DNA of 64,000 bases, taken from the NCBI RefSeq assembly GCF_900182595.1, contig NZ_FXTN01000003.1:1-64000 (forward strand), given 5' to 3'. The stretch is from Pedobacter westerhofensis (GTDB taxonomy: Bacteria; Bacteroidota; Bacteroidia; Sphingobacteriales; Sphingobacteriaceae). The notes under the pieces are model-generated. The model made no database searches. It had not been told where the DNA came from and saw only the letters and a list, made by a program, of their open reading frames with translations. Numbering within the stretch: position 1 is the first letter of the stretch; each line of letters starts with the position of its first letter. Shown one piece after another: positions 18,801-27,016 of this stretch. A program made the position numbers and the translations under genes.

Positions 18801-18905
18801 AAAATCTCCAATACGCTGTCCAACACTACCCTCAATGGTGGTATCGATGCGAATGTGTATCCGTTATACGCAACTTACAACTTTGGTGTTAATCTGACCT
18901 TCTAA
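15840..18905 (+). CDS. SusC/RagA TonB-dependent receptor, second PUL
   Basis: An outer-membrane importer of 1021 aa. The signal peptide ends at VASAQ (about 25), a CarboxypepD_reg-like domain follows (about 26-97, GLVSDSQDKTTLPSVSVTIKG), then the plug (about 115-220; VVVVGYGTQRKIDVTGSV, PLYVVDGVWYSDINF, ASAQSIYGIRAANGVVLV) and the barrel. Unlike the first SusC it lacks an STN domain, which fits the absence of a sigma/anti-sigma pair here. The ATG at 15840 is preferred over upstream in-frame codons from 15777 because it starts the signal peptide. The 250-bp leader holds AT-rich DNA and an imperfect -7 (TATTTTG near 15728). SusD follows at 11 bp. Confidence 0.93.
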   Translation: MKRIFTKFSVLSFLCLLLFNVASAQNITVKGLVSDSQDKTTLPSVSVTIKGTTTGIQTDGNGVFTISAPANATLVFTYIGYTTQEVPVNNQTTLNVSLVSSSQQLEQVVVVGYGTQRKIDVTGSVASVKGEELSKQASQNPVSALQGKIAGVSITNSGSPGSAPQIRIRGLGTIFGNQAPLYVVDGVWYSDINFLNPADIETLSVLKDASAQSIYGIRAANGVVLVTTKKGKIGAPTVINYDAYAGFQKVTNKVKMADASEYATLTNELSTQNGGANVFANPASLGKGTDWYDQILQNAFVMNHSLSVTGGSDKSTYNISLGYLDQDGIVKTNNYKRYTARVSNDIQIFKNLKVGYNVTGVATKSKDIPLTIFHQLYSASPTVPVFNPDGSYGDPNSQKLGDGANFNPQATLDFFNQTSKEYRATGNIYAELKFLKHFTFRTSVGGEFGQLEARTYAPVYYATFAQQAESSTLDLKRVETRNWIIENTLTYQNTFKEDHNLTVLLGQSAQSNRSYSINATARDVPYNSDADLYLRLGNVDDRYVDDQASLIKFASYFARVNYAFKNKYLLNASIRADGASQFYGNETWGYFPSVGAGWVVTNEDFMKNQKLFSNLKIRGSYGIVGNASVPVNPTQALIAQTADLAAIYNNVLYTGASRNTLVPPSIVWEKGIGANAGFEAGFLGNRLTVEGDFYTRKTSRAIFALPILGSLGTVDNQILGNQADLQNRGVELSASWSDKTASGLTYSIGGNIGYNANKVLNVSTGSNPIYSGSTGITNGYLATRTVAGDPIGQFYGYKTAGIFQDATDIAASPVQSGALPGGFKYQDLNGDGKITSLDRTVIGNPNPKYTYGVNTNFAYKNFDLALDFQGVAGVDIYNANLAYRYGNENFTKDFVDNRWHGAGTSNTYPSTSIGSSANSAPNSFYVSSGSYFRVRNAQLGYTLPKEILAKWKIQKIRFYANAQNAINLFGYKGFSPEVGPVPVNAAEKISNTLSNTTLNGGIDANVYPLYATYNFGVNLTF

Positions 18906-18916
18906 TCTGCAATCAC

Positions 18917-20401
18917 ATGAAACTCAACAATAAATTATATTCAAAATCGGTTTTGGGAGCAGGTATCTTCATTGCTGCATCTCTCTTCCCTTCCTGTAAA
19001 AAGGAATTTCTTAACGTCCCTCAGCAGGGACAACAACAAAGTGAAGTATTCTGGAAAACTGCCGATGATGCTGGTAAAGGCGTAAATGCAATCTATGGCA
19101 ATATGCGATCATGGGAAAACACTGCCTTCCCTGCAATTGCGATAGAAAGTATGGGCTCGGATGATGCCGAAAAAGGCAGCAGCCCAAGCGATGCCAGTTA
19201 TTTTAATGACTTTGATACCTTTACTATTGATCCTAACCAAGGTAATATTTCAGGCTTCTGGAATGGTCAGTACCGGAACATCAATTACTGTAACCAGGTG
19301 CTCGATAATGTGCCGGCAATTACAATGGATGCCACACTGAAAGCCCAGTACCTTGCAGAAGCTAAATTTATACGTGCAATGTCATACTTCAGGCTGGTAC
19401 GCGCCTTTGGTGCTGTGCCCTTACGGTTAACTGTACCTAAAGACGCTTCGGAATATAACATTCCAAGAACTGACGCTGTACAGGTATATGCCCAGGTTGA
19501 AAAAGACCTGACTGAAGCAGCTGAAGGCTTACCGGCAAGTTATGCTGCCGCTAACCTCGGAAGAGCAACAAAAGGTGCCGCGCTGACGATGCATGCAAAG
19601 GTGGCAATGTACCTGAAAAAATGGTCGGATGTACTGGCTTATACCAATACCGTTATGGGCATGAACTACAGTCTGCTCCCAAATTTCGAATCTGTTTTCC
19701 GCATTCCTAACGAGAACAGCAGCGAATCCATCTTTGAGATTCAGTGTGCACTGGTTCCCGGAAATACCGCAGCTTCAAACTCACAGTATTCACAGGTACA
19801 GGGTGTACGTGCAGCCAGAGGTGGTGGATGGGGATTCAATGTGCCTACCGCAGATTTAGCGGCCTCGTTTGAAACAGGCGATCCAAGAAGGGATGCGACC
19901 ATCATTTTCAGGGGTGAAACTACACCGCAGGGCGATGTAATTGATGCTTCAGGAGATAACCCGATGTATAACCAGAAATCATATGTCCCTTTTAGCCTTT
20001 TTGTAAACGGCTTTAATGAAGGTGCACAGCAAAATGTACGTGTATTGCGCTTTTCAGATGTTTTGCTGATGAATGCTGAAGCTGCCAATGAACTGGGCAA
20101 TTCAACACAGGCACTTGCTTCGCTGGAAAGAGTTCGTGCAAGGGCCCGTCAGGGTAACCCTGCCATTCTTCCTGCAGTAACAGCTACCGATCAGGCAACA
20201 ATCCGTGCTGCGATCTACCGCGAGAGGAGATCAGAATTTGCAATGGAATTTGACCGTTATTTCGATGTCATCCGTCAGGGGCGCGGAACAGCAGTGTTTG
20301 GCCCTAAAGGGTGGAAAGCCGGAAGAAATGAAATCTGGCCAATTCCTCAAACAGAAATTGACCTGAGCGGCGGACTGCTCACTCAGAACCCGGGTTATTA
20401 A
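18917..20401 (+). CDS. SusD/RagB-family glycan-binding lipoprotein, second PUL
   Basis: A lipoprotein of 494 aa partnering the SusC gene immediately upstream. The lipobox FPSC gives C27, followed by KKEFLNVPQQGQ. Canonical SusD features include NYCNQVLDNVP, AEAKFIRAMSYFRLVRAFGAVPL (about 148-172), VLRFSDVLLMNAEAANELG (about 378) and YRERRSEFAMEFDRYFDVIRQG near the C-terminus. It belongs to the classic SusD_RagB family, a different subgroup from the SusD of the first PUL. A strong terminator follows. Role is secure, ligand specificity is inferred from the GH144/GH3 neighbours. Confidence 0.94.
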   Translation: MKLNNKLYSKSVLGAGIFIAASLFPSCKKEFLNVPQQGQQQSEVFWKTADDAGKGVNAIYGNMRSWENTAFPAIAIESMGSDDAEKGSSPSDASYFNDFDTFTIDPNQGNISGFWNGQYRNINYCNQVLDNVPAITMDATLKAQYLAEAKFIRAMSYFRLVRAFGAVPLRLTVPKDASEYNIPRTDAVQVYAQVEKDLTEAAEGLPASYAAANLGRATKGAALTMHAKVAMYLKKWSDVLAYTNTVMGMNYSLLPNFESVFRIPNENSSESIFEIQCALVPGNTAASNSQYSQVQGVRAARGGGWGFNVPTADLAASFETGDPRRDATIIFRGETTPQGDVIDASGDNPMYNQKSYVPFSLFVNGFNEGAQQNVRVLRFSDVLLMNAEAANELGNSTQALASLERVRARARQGNPAILPAVTATDQATIRAAIYRERRSEFAMEFDRYFDVIRQGRGTAVFGPKGWKAGRNEIWPIPQTEIDLSGGLLTQNPGY

Positions 20402-20426
20402 TTCCTATCTAACCAGATCATATCGA

Positions 20427-20458
20427 GGTTGCCGGTTTTGGCCGGCAGCCTTTTTTTT
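20427..20458 (+). terminator. Intrinsic terminator after SusD
   Basis: GGTTGCCGG (20427-20435) pairs with CCGGCAGCC (20442-20450), one T-G pair, loop TTTTGG, then eight T residues. It lies between the importer genes and the hydrolase genes of the same PUL. Confidence 0.85.
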
Positions 20459-20525
20459 CAGACCCCAGGCAGCTTTGATTACTGGTTGTACTTATTAAAT
20501 GGGCTGCTCTTTATACATAACTGAT

Positions 20526-21884
20526 ATGCTGAAACGCAAACTATATTTATGCCTTACCGCTGCAGTGCTGATATCTGGCTTTTGCTTTAACGCACAGCCG
20601 GCACAAGCACAGACAAAAGGTACAGATCATATTACACCGCAGCTTAAAATTCAAAAAAAACTGACCGATGAGCAGCTGCTCGATCTTGTTCAGAAACAAA
20701 CCTTTCGCTATTTCTGGGACTTTGGACACCCGGTAAGCGGAATGGCACGCGAACGCAGCAACAGGTCTTTTGATTATGGCGATGAAGTGGTCACTACCGG
20801 GGGCACCGGCTTTGGCGTGATGGCTACGATTGTAGCTTCAGAACGTAAGTTTATTACCAGGGAGCAGGCTGCAGCAAGAACAAAAAAAATTGTAGACTTC
20901 CTTTGGAAAGCGGATATGTTTCATGGAGCTTTTCCACACTGGCTCAACGGAGAGACAGGTAAGGTGATCAGGTTTAGCCCAAAAGATGACGGCGCCGACC
21001 TGGTGGAAACATCTTTCCTTTTCCAGGGACTGCTTACGGCACGTCAGTATTATACCGCAGACAATGCAGTAGAAAACGATATCCGCAACAGGATCCTCTG
21101 GATGTGGGAAGGTATCGAATGGAACTGGTTCACGCAGCAACAAAATGTATTGTACTGGCACTGGAGCCCCAACAATGACTGGAGCATGAACCATCAGCTG
21201 AAAGGATGGAACGAATGTTTTATCACGTACGTGCTGGCAGCTTCTTCACCAAAATTTGCAATCGACAAAAGGGTCTACGAAGACGGCTGGGCCAATAGCA
21301 ATACCTTTTTTAATGGTAAGAAATTCCTCGGGATAACCCTCCCGCTGGGCTTTGACTTTGGCGGTCCTTTATTTTTTACCCACTACTCCTTTTTAGGCCT
21401 GGACCCGCGTGGGTTAAAAGATCGTTATGCTGATTATTTTGAGCAGAACAAAAATCATACACTGATCAACCATGCCTACTGCGTGGAAAATCCAAAACAT
21501 TATAAAGGTTATGGCGAGAATAGCTGGGGCTTAACGGCAAGCGACAGCTGGCAGGGATATGCGGCGCATTCACCAACCGAAGATCTGGGCGTAATCAGTC
21601 CTACAGCGGCACTTTCTGCTTTTCCTTATACACCTGAATATTCAATGAAGGCACTAAAACATTTCTATTTTGACCTTGGGGATAAAATATGGAGCGAATA
21701 CGGATTTGTCGATGGCTTTAGCGAAGAACATAACTGGTATGCCAAATCGCACCTTGCTATCGACCAGGGACCGATTATCTGCATGATTGAAAATTACCGC
21801 AGCGGATTATTATGGAAGCTGTTTATGAGCAGTCCCGATGTGAAAAAAGGGCTGGACAAATTAGGTATTGAAAGCAAGCCCTGA
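20526..21884 (+). CDS. GH144 family beta-1,2-glucanase-like hydrolase (glucoamylase-type fold)
   Basis: An exported enzyme of 452 aa with an (alpha/alpha)6 fold. The start at 20526 gives a signal peptide ending near AQPAQAQ; an in-frame ATG at 20499 would put nine extra residues before it. Conserved parts are FWDFGHPVSGMARERS, TTGGTGFGVMA and KDDGADLVETSFLFQGLL. In the last, D154, D158 and E161 have the D-x3-D-x2-E spacing reported, from memory, for acidic residues of the Chitinophaga pinensis GH144 enzyme. GH144 members are endo-beta-1,2-glucanases or exo enzymes releasing sophorose. A periplasmic or surface role before the GH3 enzyme is likely. Older annotation would call it glucoamylase. 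Confidence 0.85.
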   Translation: MLKRKLYLCLTAAVLISGFCFNAQPAQAQTKGTDHITPQLKIQKKLTDEQLLDLVQKQTFRYFWDFGHPVSGMARERSNRSFDYGDEVVTTGGTGFGVMATIVASERKFITREQAAARTKKIVDFLWKADMFHGAFPHWLNGETGKVIRFSPKDDGADLVETSFLFQGLLTARQYYTADNAVENDIRNRILWMWEGIEWNWFTQQQNVLYWHWSPNNDWSMNHQLKGWNECFITYVLAASSPKFAIDKRVYEDGWANSNTFFNGKKFLGITLPLGFDFGGPLFFTHYSFLGLDPRGLKDRYADYFEQNKNHTLINHAYCVENPKHYKGYGENSWGLTASDSWQGYAAHSPTEDLGVISPTAALSAFPYTPEYSMKALKHFYFDLGDKIWSEYGFVDGFSEEHNWYAKSHLAIDQGPIICMIENYRSGLLWKLFMSSPDVKKGLDKLGIESKP

Positions 21885-21951
21885 AGAACTAGTAGATCCA
21901 AACGATATCGGATAACATAATTTAAACCATGATTACAAATACATTAAATAT

Positions 21952-24249
21952 ATGAGAAGACCTAATCCCCTATTTTTCCTGGCGGTTGTTTTTCTGGCGA
22001 ATACAGTATCCGCGCAACAGAAAAAGACCGTACCAGCAGCCGATCAGAAAATCAATACTTTCATCAACAGCCTGATGTCTAAAATGACTGTGGATGAAAA
22101 AATCGGACAGCTTAATTTGCCCGCTGTAGGATTTGACGTTACAGGACCCGTTTTAAGCGAGGGCGTAGACGAAAAGATTGAAAAGGGATTAGTTGGCGGT
22201 GTTTTTAACACTTTTACCCCTCAGGCAGTAGAAAAACTGCAGAAACTGGTGATGACTAAGTCGCGGTTGAAGATTCCCTTGTTATTTGGATATGACGTGA
22301 TACACGGACACAAGACCATATTCCCTATCCCTCTGGGACTAAGTACCAGCTGGGACCTTGACCTGATTGAGAAAAGTGCACGTATTGCCGCAAGGGAAGC
22401 AAGTGCTGATGGTTTAAACTGGACCTTCTCCCCTATGGTAGACATTGCAAGGGACCCGCGCTGGGGAAGAATTGCTGAAGGATCAGGCGAAGACCCCTAC
22501 CTGGGCTCGCTTATTGGTGTAGCCATGGTCAAAGGATATCAGACCAGCAGCCTGTCCAACAAAGATGCTATTCTCGCCTGCATCAAGCATTTTGCGCTCT
22601 ACGGCGCCGCCGAAGCAGGAAGGGATTACAATACTACAGATATGAGCCTGATCAAAATGTATAATGAATACCTGCCGCCTTATAAAGCAGCAGTTGATGC
22701 AGGTGCTGCTTCTGTAATGGCTTCTTTTAATGATATCAACGGAACACCGGCCACAGCAAACAGGTGGTTGCTAACCGATCTGCTGCGCAGTAACTGGGGA
22801 TTTAAAGGATTTGTAGTGAGTGATTATACAGGAATTAATGAGCTGGTACCGCACGGACTGGGCGATCTGAAAACAGTGAGCGCAAAAGCTCTTGCTGCAG
22901 GAACGGACATGGACATGGTTGGCGAAGGATTTCTGACCACCCTCAAACAATCCCTGCAGGACAAAAAAATCACCATGCAGATGATCGATCTTGCCTGCCG
23001 CAGAATGCTAGAAGCAAAATATAAACTGGGTTTATTTGCCGATCCTTATAAATATGTGAACGAAGAACGTGCAAAAACAGAAATCCTTTCACAGCAAAAC
23101 AGGTTCGATGCAAAAAATATCGCTGAAGCATCAATGGTATTATTGAAAAATGATAACCAGGTATTGCCTTTGCAAAAGAAAGCTAAGATTGCGTTGATTG
23201 GCCCGCTGGCTGATGACAAACGCAATATGATTGGCAACTGGAGTGCGGCGGGCGATTGGAAAAAGGCAATCGGTGTAATGGAAGGCCTTAAAAACGCAGC
23301 ACCGGATCTGGATATTACTTATGCTAAAGGGGCAAATCTGGTGGATGATGCTGCCATTTTAAAACAACTGAATGCCAATGGCGCAGACATCGCTGCAGAT
23401 GAAAAATCAGCGGATAAACTGATCAGCGAGGCCGTATCTGCAGCAAACAAATCAGATATCGCCGTTGTGGTACTCGGTGAAAGTGCACTGATGGGCGGCG
23501 AAGCCACAAGCCGCACCAATCTTGATCTTTTACCAAATCAAAAAGCACTGTTAAAAGCAGTTAACGCTACAGGAAAACCCGTAGTGCTGGTACTGATGAA
23601 CAGCCGTCCCCTTACGCTGGAATGGGAAGATGCCAACGTAACGGCAATTCTTGAAACCTGGTTTGGCGGTACTGAAGCAGGTAACGCCATTGCGGATATC
23701 CTGGTAGGGAATTATAACCCTGCTGGTAAGCTGACCTCAACATTTCCAAGAAGCGTGGGCCAGATACCGATCTACTACAACCATAAAAATACCGGCCGCC
23801 CCTACGACGGTATATCCAATGAAAAATACAAATCCCGTTATATCGATAGTTCAAATGATCCCCTGTATCCTTTTGGTTATGGTTTGAGTTATACCAGTTT
23901 CCAGTATTCGGCACCACAGCTGAACAAGACCGCTGTTAAAGCCGGACAACCCATCCAGGTATCTGTAGATGTTCAGAATACAGGTAAGTATGACGGCCAG
24001 GAAGTAGTGCAGCTGTATATTCAGGATATTTACGGATCTATCACCAGACCCGTAAAAGAACTGAAAGGATTTCAGAAGATCTTTCTGAAAAAAGGAGAAA
24101 GTAAACATGTGACCTTTACGATTGACGAGCAGATGCTCAAATTTTTTAATGCCGACTTAAAGTTCGCAGCTGAACCGGGAGATTTTAACCTGTTCATCGG
24201 ATCCAATTCACGCGATGTAAAAGCCGCCAGCTTCAGCTTTGGCAGGTAA
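21952..24249 (+). CDS. bglX: GH3 beta-glucosidase, periplasmic
   Basis: A family 3 glycoside hydrolase of 765 aa. A signal peptide (about 1-22, ANTVSAQ) is followed by the TIM-barrel domain (about 40-370) with the nucleophile D291 in FVVSDYTGI. The alpha/beta sandwich (about 400-630) carries GESALMGGEATSRTNLDLLPNQ, where the acid/base Glu is expected, and a fibronectin III-like domain ends the protein (about 670-760). Length and layout match BglX. Next to GH144 its natural substrates are probably sophorose and beta-1,2-glucooligosaccharides, as for the comparable Bacteroides enzyme. It lies 67 bp after GH144 on the same strand. Confidence 0.92.
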   Translation: MRRPNPLFFLAVVFLANTVSAQQKKTVPAADQKINTFINSLMSKMTVDEKIGQLNLPAVGFDVTGPVLSEGVDEKIEKGLVGGVFNTFTPQAVEKLQKLVMTKSRLKIPLLFGYDVIHGHKTIFPIPLGLSTSWDLDLIEKSARIAAREASADGLNWTFSPMVDIARDPRWGRIAEGSGEDPYLGSLIGVAMVKGYQTSSLSNKDAILACIKHFALYGAAEAGRDYNTTDMSLIKMYNEYLPPYKAAVDAGAASVMASFNDINGTPATANRWLLTDLLRSNWGFKGFVVSDYTGINELVPHGLGDLKTVSAKALAAGTDMDMVGEGFLTTLKQSLQDKKITMQMIDLACRRMLEAKYKLGLFADPYKYVNEERAKTEILSQQNRFDAKNIAEASMVLLKNDNQVLPLQKKAKIALIGPLADDKRNMIGNWSAAGDWKKAIGVMEGLKNAAPDLDITYAKGANLVDDAAILKQLNANGADIAADEKSADKLISEAVSAANKSDIAVVVLGESALMGGEATSRTNLDLLPNQKALLKAVNATGKPVVLVLMNSRPLTLEWEDANVTAILETWFGGTEAGNAIADILVGNYNPAGKLTSTFPRSVGQIPIYYNHKNTGRPYDGISNEKYKSRYIDSSNDPLYPFGYGLSYTSFQYSAPQLNKTAVKAGQPIQVSVDVQNTGKYDGQEVVQLYIQDIYGSITRPVKELKGFQKIFLKKGESKHVTFTIDEQMLKFFNADLKFAAEPGDFNLFIGSNSRDVKAASFSFGR

Positions 24250-24300
24250 GGCATTTTGGCCTTCAGTTATTTTATGGAAGGCACAATAATTTAAATTGTT

Positions 24301-24332
24301 TAAAACCCGCTTGTAATACAGGCGGGTTTTAT
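24301..24332 (+). terminator. Intrinsic terminator after the GH3 gene
   Basis: AAAACCCGC (24302-24310) pairs with GCGGGTTTT (24322-24330) around an 11-base loop, and the T-run is the end of the stem itself. It ends the GH144-GH3 transcript 12 bp before the esterase gene. Confidence 0.8.
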
Positions 24333-24343
24333 AATTTAGTGCC

Positions 24344-25135
24344 ATGAAGTATTACAAACTGCTCCTCTTTTCACTACTTATTATATGCAGCTCAAATCTA
24401 AAAGCACAGGATCTCACAAAATTCAGTAAAGGCAGTTACATCACTACCAAAGATACCATTCAATACAGGATCTTGTTTCCCGAAGCATTTGATCCCCAAA
24501 AGAAATATCCTGTAGTAATTTTTCTTCATGGCCGCGGTGAACGTGGCAGCGATAATGAAATGCAACTGGCAAATGGTGGTAAATTATTCCTTAAACCAGA
24601 ACTGCGTACGCAATTTCCGGCGATAGTGATTTTTCCGCAATGCCCTGAGAACAGCTACTGGAGCAACGTAAACATCACCACCGATACTGCCGGAAAAAGG
24701 AAGTTCAGTTTCCAAACTGGTGGTAAACCCACCAAAGCCATGAGCAGCCTGATGGGCATGATTGACAACTTCCTGGAAAAACCCTATGCAGACCATAATC
24801 AGATTTACATCGGAGGCCTTTCTATGGGAGGGATGGGAACCTATGAGCTGTTGCGCCGCAAGCCCAAAACCTTTGCCGCTGCCTTTGCGATCTGCGGTGG
24901 AGATACTCTTGCAAATGTGAATAAGTATAAAAATGTGCCCTTATGGATCTTCCACGGCGGAAAAGATGATCAGGTGAACCCTGCTTACTCCATCGCCATC
25001 AGCAATCAGCTAAAGATCGTAGGTAAAGAAGTAAAATTTAGTTATTATCCCGATGCCAACCATAACAGCTGGGACGCTGCACTGGCAGAACCTGAGCTGC
25101 TGCCCTGGTTGTTTAGCCATACCTTAAAAAAATAA
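24344..25135 (+). CDS. Exported alpha/beta-hydrolase, esterase or peptidase-like
   Basis: A secreted serine hydrolase of 263 aa with a signal peptide (about 1-21, SSNLKAQ). FLHGRGERGSDNE is the oxyanion strand-turn, GLSMGGMGTYELL holds the nucleophile S160, and GGKDDQVNP and DANHNSWD hold the likely Asp and His of the triad. Related proteins are annotated as phospholipase/carboxylesterase, PHB depolymerase-like or prolyl oligopeptidase-type and often sit at the end of PULs as deacylating esterases. It is separated from the GH3 gene by a terminator, so it may have its own control. The substrate is unknown. Confidence 0.8.
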   Translation: MKYYKLLLFSLLIICSSNLKAQDLTKFSKGSYITTKDTIQYRILFPEAFDPQKKYPVVIFLHGRGERGSDNEMQLANGGKLFLKPELRTQFPAIVIFPQCPENSYWSNVNITTDTAGKRKFSFQTGGKPTKAMSSLMGMIDNFLEKPYADHNQIYIGGLSMGGMGTYELLRRKPKTFAAAFAICGGDTLANVNKYKNVPLWIFHGGKDDQVNPAYSIAISNQLKIVGKEVKFSYYPDANHNSWDAALAEPELLPWLFSHTLKK

Positions 25136-25164
25136 AAGGTGGAGATTAACCCCACCTTTTATTT
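25131..25164. terminator. Bidirectional terminator between convergent genes
   Basis: AAAAGGTGG (25134-25142) pairs with CCACCTTTT (25152-25160), with A-rich DNA on the left and TATTTTATT on the right. It serves the esterase gene on the plus strand and yebC on the minus strand, whose stop codons flank it. Confidence 0.85.
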
Positions 25165-25889
25165 TATTCTGTCATATTGTGATATACTGCCTGCACATCA
25201 TCATCATCTTCCAGTTTATCAATGAGCTTCAGCACATCTGCCGCCTGTTCTTCAGAAACATCAGTAGTTGACAGTGAAATACGCTCCAGTTTAGCGCTTT
25301 TCATCTCAAATCCCATGTCTTCAAGCGCTTTCTGCATTTTACCGAAATCTTCAAAAGCAGTCTGAACAACAGCAACTTCAGTACCTTCTTCGTCTGCTTC
25401 CAGGTAAAGTTCTTCCAGTCCGGCGTCAATCAGTTCAAACTCCAGCTCTTCCATATCCTTCTCTCCCGGTAAAAACCTGAAGACCGATTTACGGTTAAAG
25501 ATAAAATCCAGGGAACCTGTTTTGCCCAGGGAACCGCCTGTTTTACTAAAGTAACTGCGCACGTTTGCCACAGTCCTGTTTGTATTGTCTGTTGCTGTTT
25601 CGATCAGGATAGCTACACCATGCTGTGCATATCCTTCATATACATGCTCCTCGTATCCATTCTCATCCTTATTGGACGCCCTTTTGATCGCGGCATCAAC
25701 AGTATGTTTAGGCATATTTACTGCCTTAGAGTTTTGGATAGCAGTACGCAGGCGGGAGTTGGTATCCGGATTTGGGCCGGCATCTTTCACTGCCATTACA
25801 ATTTCCTTCCCTATGCGGGTAAATTGTACGGCCATCTTAGCCCAACGTTTAAATTTTCTTTCTTTTCTAAACTCAAATGCTCTTCCCAT
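25164..25889 (-). CDS. yebC: YebC/TACO1 family translation or transcription regulator
   Basis: A cytoplasmic protein of 241 aa. It shows the full family pattern: an N-terminal RKERKFKRWAKMAVQFTRIGKEI helix region, GPNPDTNSRLRTAIQNSKAVNMPKHTVDAAIKRA, YEGYAQHGVAILIETATDNTNRTVANVR, and GGSLGKTGSLDFIFNRKSVF. The usual opening MAGHSKW-type start is replaced by MGRAFEFRKERKFKRW, as is common in Bacteroidetes. YebC proteins have been reported both as DNA-binding regulators and as factors helping ribosomes through proline stretches. It lies 28 bp downstream of the dehydrogenase gene on the same strand and may be co-transcribed. Confidence 0.92.
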   Translation of the reverse strand: MGRAFEFRKERKFKRWAKMAVQFTRIGKEIVMAVKDAGPNPDTNSRLRTAIQNSKAVNMPKHTVDAAIKRASNKDENGYEEHVYEGYAQHGVAILIETATDNTNRTVANVRSYFSKTGGSLGKTGSLDFIFNRKSVFRFLPGEKDMEELEFELIDAGLEELYLEADEEGTEVAVVQTAFEDFGKMQKALEDMGFEMKSAKLERISLSTTDVSEEQAADVLKLIDKLEDDDDVQAVYHNMTE

Positions 25890-25917
25890 TGTATTCTTAT
25901 TGAGGGCTTACCCTATT

Positions 25918-26862
25918 TTATTTTTTTAAATTATTAAACATATCTGCAGTCAGCTTCGCCAGGTCAAACTCAGGTTTCCAGCCCCAGTCGCGCGTGGCAA
26001 ACTGGTCGTCAATAGAACGCGGCCAGCTGGCAGCAATCTGCTGGCGCGGATCAGCAGCCGTGTAAGTTAGCTTAAAATCCGGGATATGGCTCCTGATTTC
26101 AGCCGCAAGCACTTCCGGCGTAAAGCTAACCCCAGCAAAATTATAGCTTGAGCGTATGCTGATCTGTGCTGAAGGGGCATCCATTAATTCAATTGTACCG
26201 CGGATGGCATCATCCATATACATCATGGGCAGTTCCGTTTCTGCAGAAAGAAAAGAAGCATAGCTCCCCTTTTTCAAGGCATCATGGAAAATATGTATCG
26301 CATAATCCGTTGTACCTCCGCCCGGAGCAGCCTTCCAGCTGATCAGGCCCGGATACCGGATACTGCGTACATCCAGCCCATATTTCTGGTGATAATATTC
26401 GCACCATCTTTCACCTGCTAATTTACTAATTCCATAAACAGTATTGGGGTCCATTACACAAAATTGTTCTGTCTGGTCTTTTGGTGAATTTGGTCCAAAA
26501 ACAGCGATTGAACTTGGCCAGTATACCTTCGCCGTTTTGTAAACGATAGCCAGGTCAAGGATATTCAGCAAGCCGTTCATATTCAGGTCCCAGGCCAGCT
26601 GCGGGTTCTGCTCCCCTGTTGCGGACAATAAAGCCGCCAGCAGGTATACCTGAGCGGGTTTATACTTGTTAAATATTTTATTTAAAGTATCCTTTTCCAG
26701 GACATTAACGAATTCAAAAGGGCCTGAATTCTTGATATCATAATCGGGACGGCGGATATCGCAGGCGATCACATTGTCTTCCCCGTAGGTCTTACGGAGG
26801 GCTGTAACTAACTCTGTGCCGATCTGGCCGTTAGAGCCCAAAACTACTATTTTTTCGTTCAT
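25918..26862 (-). CDS. SDR-type L-threonine 3-dehydrogenase / NAD-dependent epimerase
   Basis: A cytoplasmic extended short-chain dehydrogenase of 314 aa. The Rossmann motif is LGSNGQIGTEL at the N-terminus, PSSIAVFGPNSP holds the catalytic Ser region, and VYGISKLAGERWCEYY is the YxxxK pair. RSIRYPGLISWKAAPGGGTTDYA is characteristic of short-chain threonine dehydrogenases, which oxidise L-threonine to 2-amino-3-ketobutyrate. The start at 26862 is chosen because a promoter at 26880-26908 would begin the message near 26873. The longer in-frame start at 26901 would lie upstream of transcription. A UDP-sugar epimerase role is less likely. Confidence 0.85.
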   Translation of the reverse strand: MNEKIVVLGSNGQIGTELVTALRKTYGEDNVIACDIRRPDYDIKNSGPFEFVNVLEKDTLNKIFNKYKPAQVYLLAALLSATGEQNPQLAWDLNMNGLLNILDLAIVYKTAKVYWPSSIAVFGPNSPKDQTEQFCVMDPNTVYGISKLAGERWCEYYHQKYGLDVRSIRYPGLISWKAAPGGGTTDYAIHIFHDALKKGSYASFLSAETELPMMYMDDAIRGTIELMDAPSAQISIRSSYNFAGVSFTPEVLAAEIRSHIPDFKLTYTAADPRQQIAASWPRSIDDQFATRDWGWKPEFDLAKLTADMFNNLKK

Positions 26863-26879
26863 TAAAATATAGATTTTGG

Positions 26880-26908
26880 CAAAGGTAGAAAAACGAAACA
26901 AACCCCAA
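26880..26908 (-). promoter_or_regulatory. Promoter of the threonine dehydrogenase gene
   Basis: On the minus strand TACCTTTG (26880-26887) has TTG (26906-26908) 18 bp upstream. The distance to the start at 26862 leaves a leader of about 10 bases. Confidence 0.7.
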
Positions 26909-26962
26909 TAAAAATGTTGTTAATTATATTTATCTTCATATATTGATAGCTCATGCTCTCAT

Positions 26963-26988
26963 TTTACAGGCCCTTTATGCCCTGTAAA
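26963..26988. promoter_or_regulatory. Palindrome upstream of the 3-keto-sugar gene block
   Basis: TTTACAGG (26963-26970) and CCTGTAAA (26981-26988) form a perfect 8-bp inverted repeat spaced by 10 bases, 28 bp before the first gene of the block. Symmetry and location suit an operator or a leader hairpin. No second copy was found upstream of neighbouring genes. Confidence 0.35.
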
Positions 26989-27016
26989 TTTAAAATGAAC
27001 CATAAATATAAATCAT

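Noticed and set aside
20526..21884. Starch-degrading glucoamylase
   Set aside because: The fold is similar but the motifs are those of GH144, and there are no amylase genes around.
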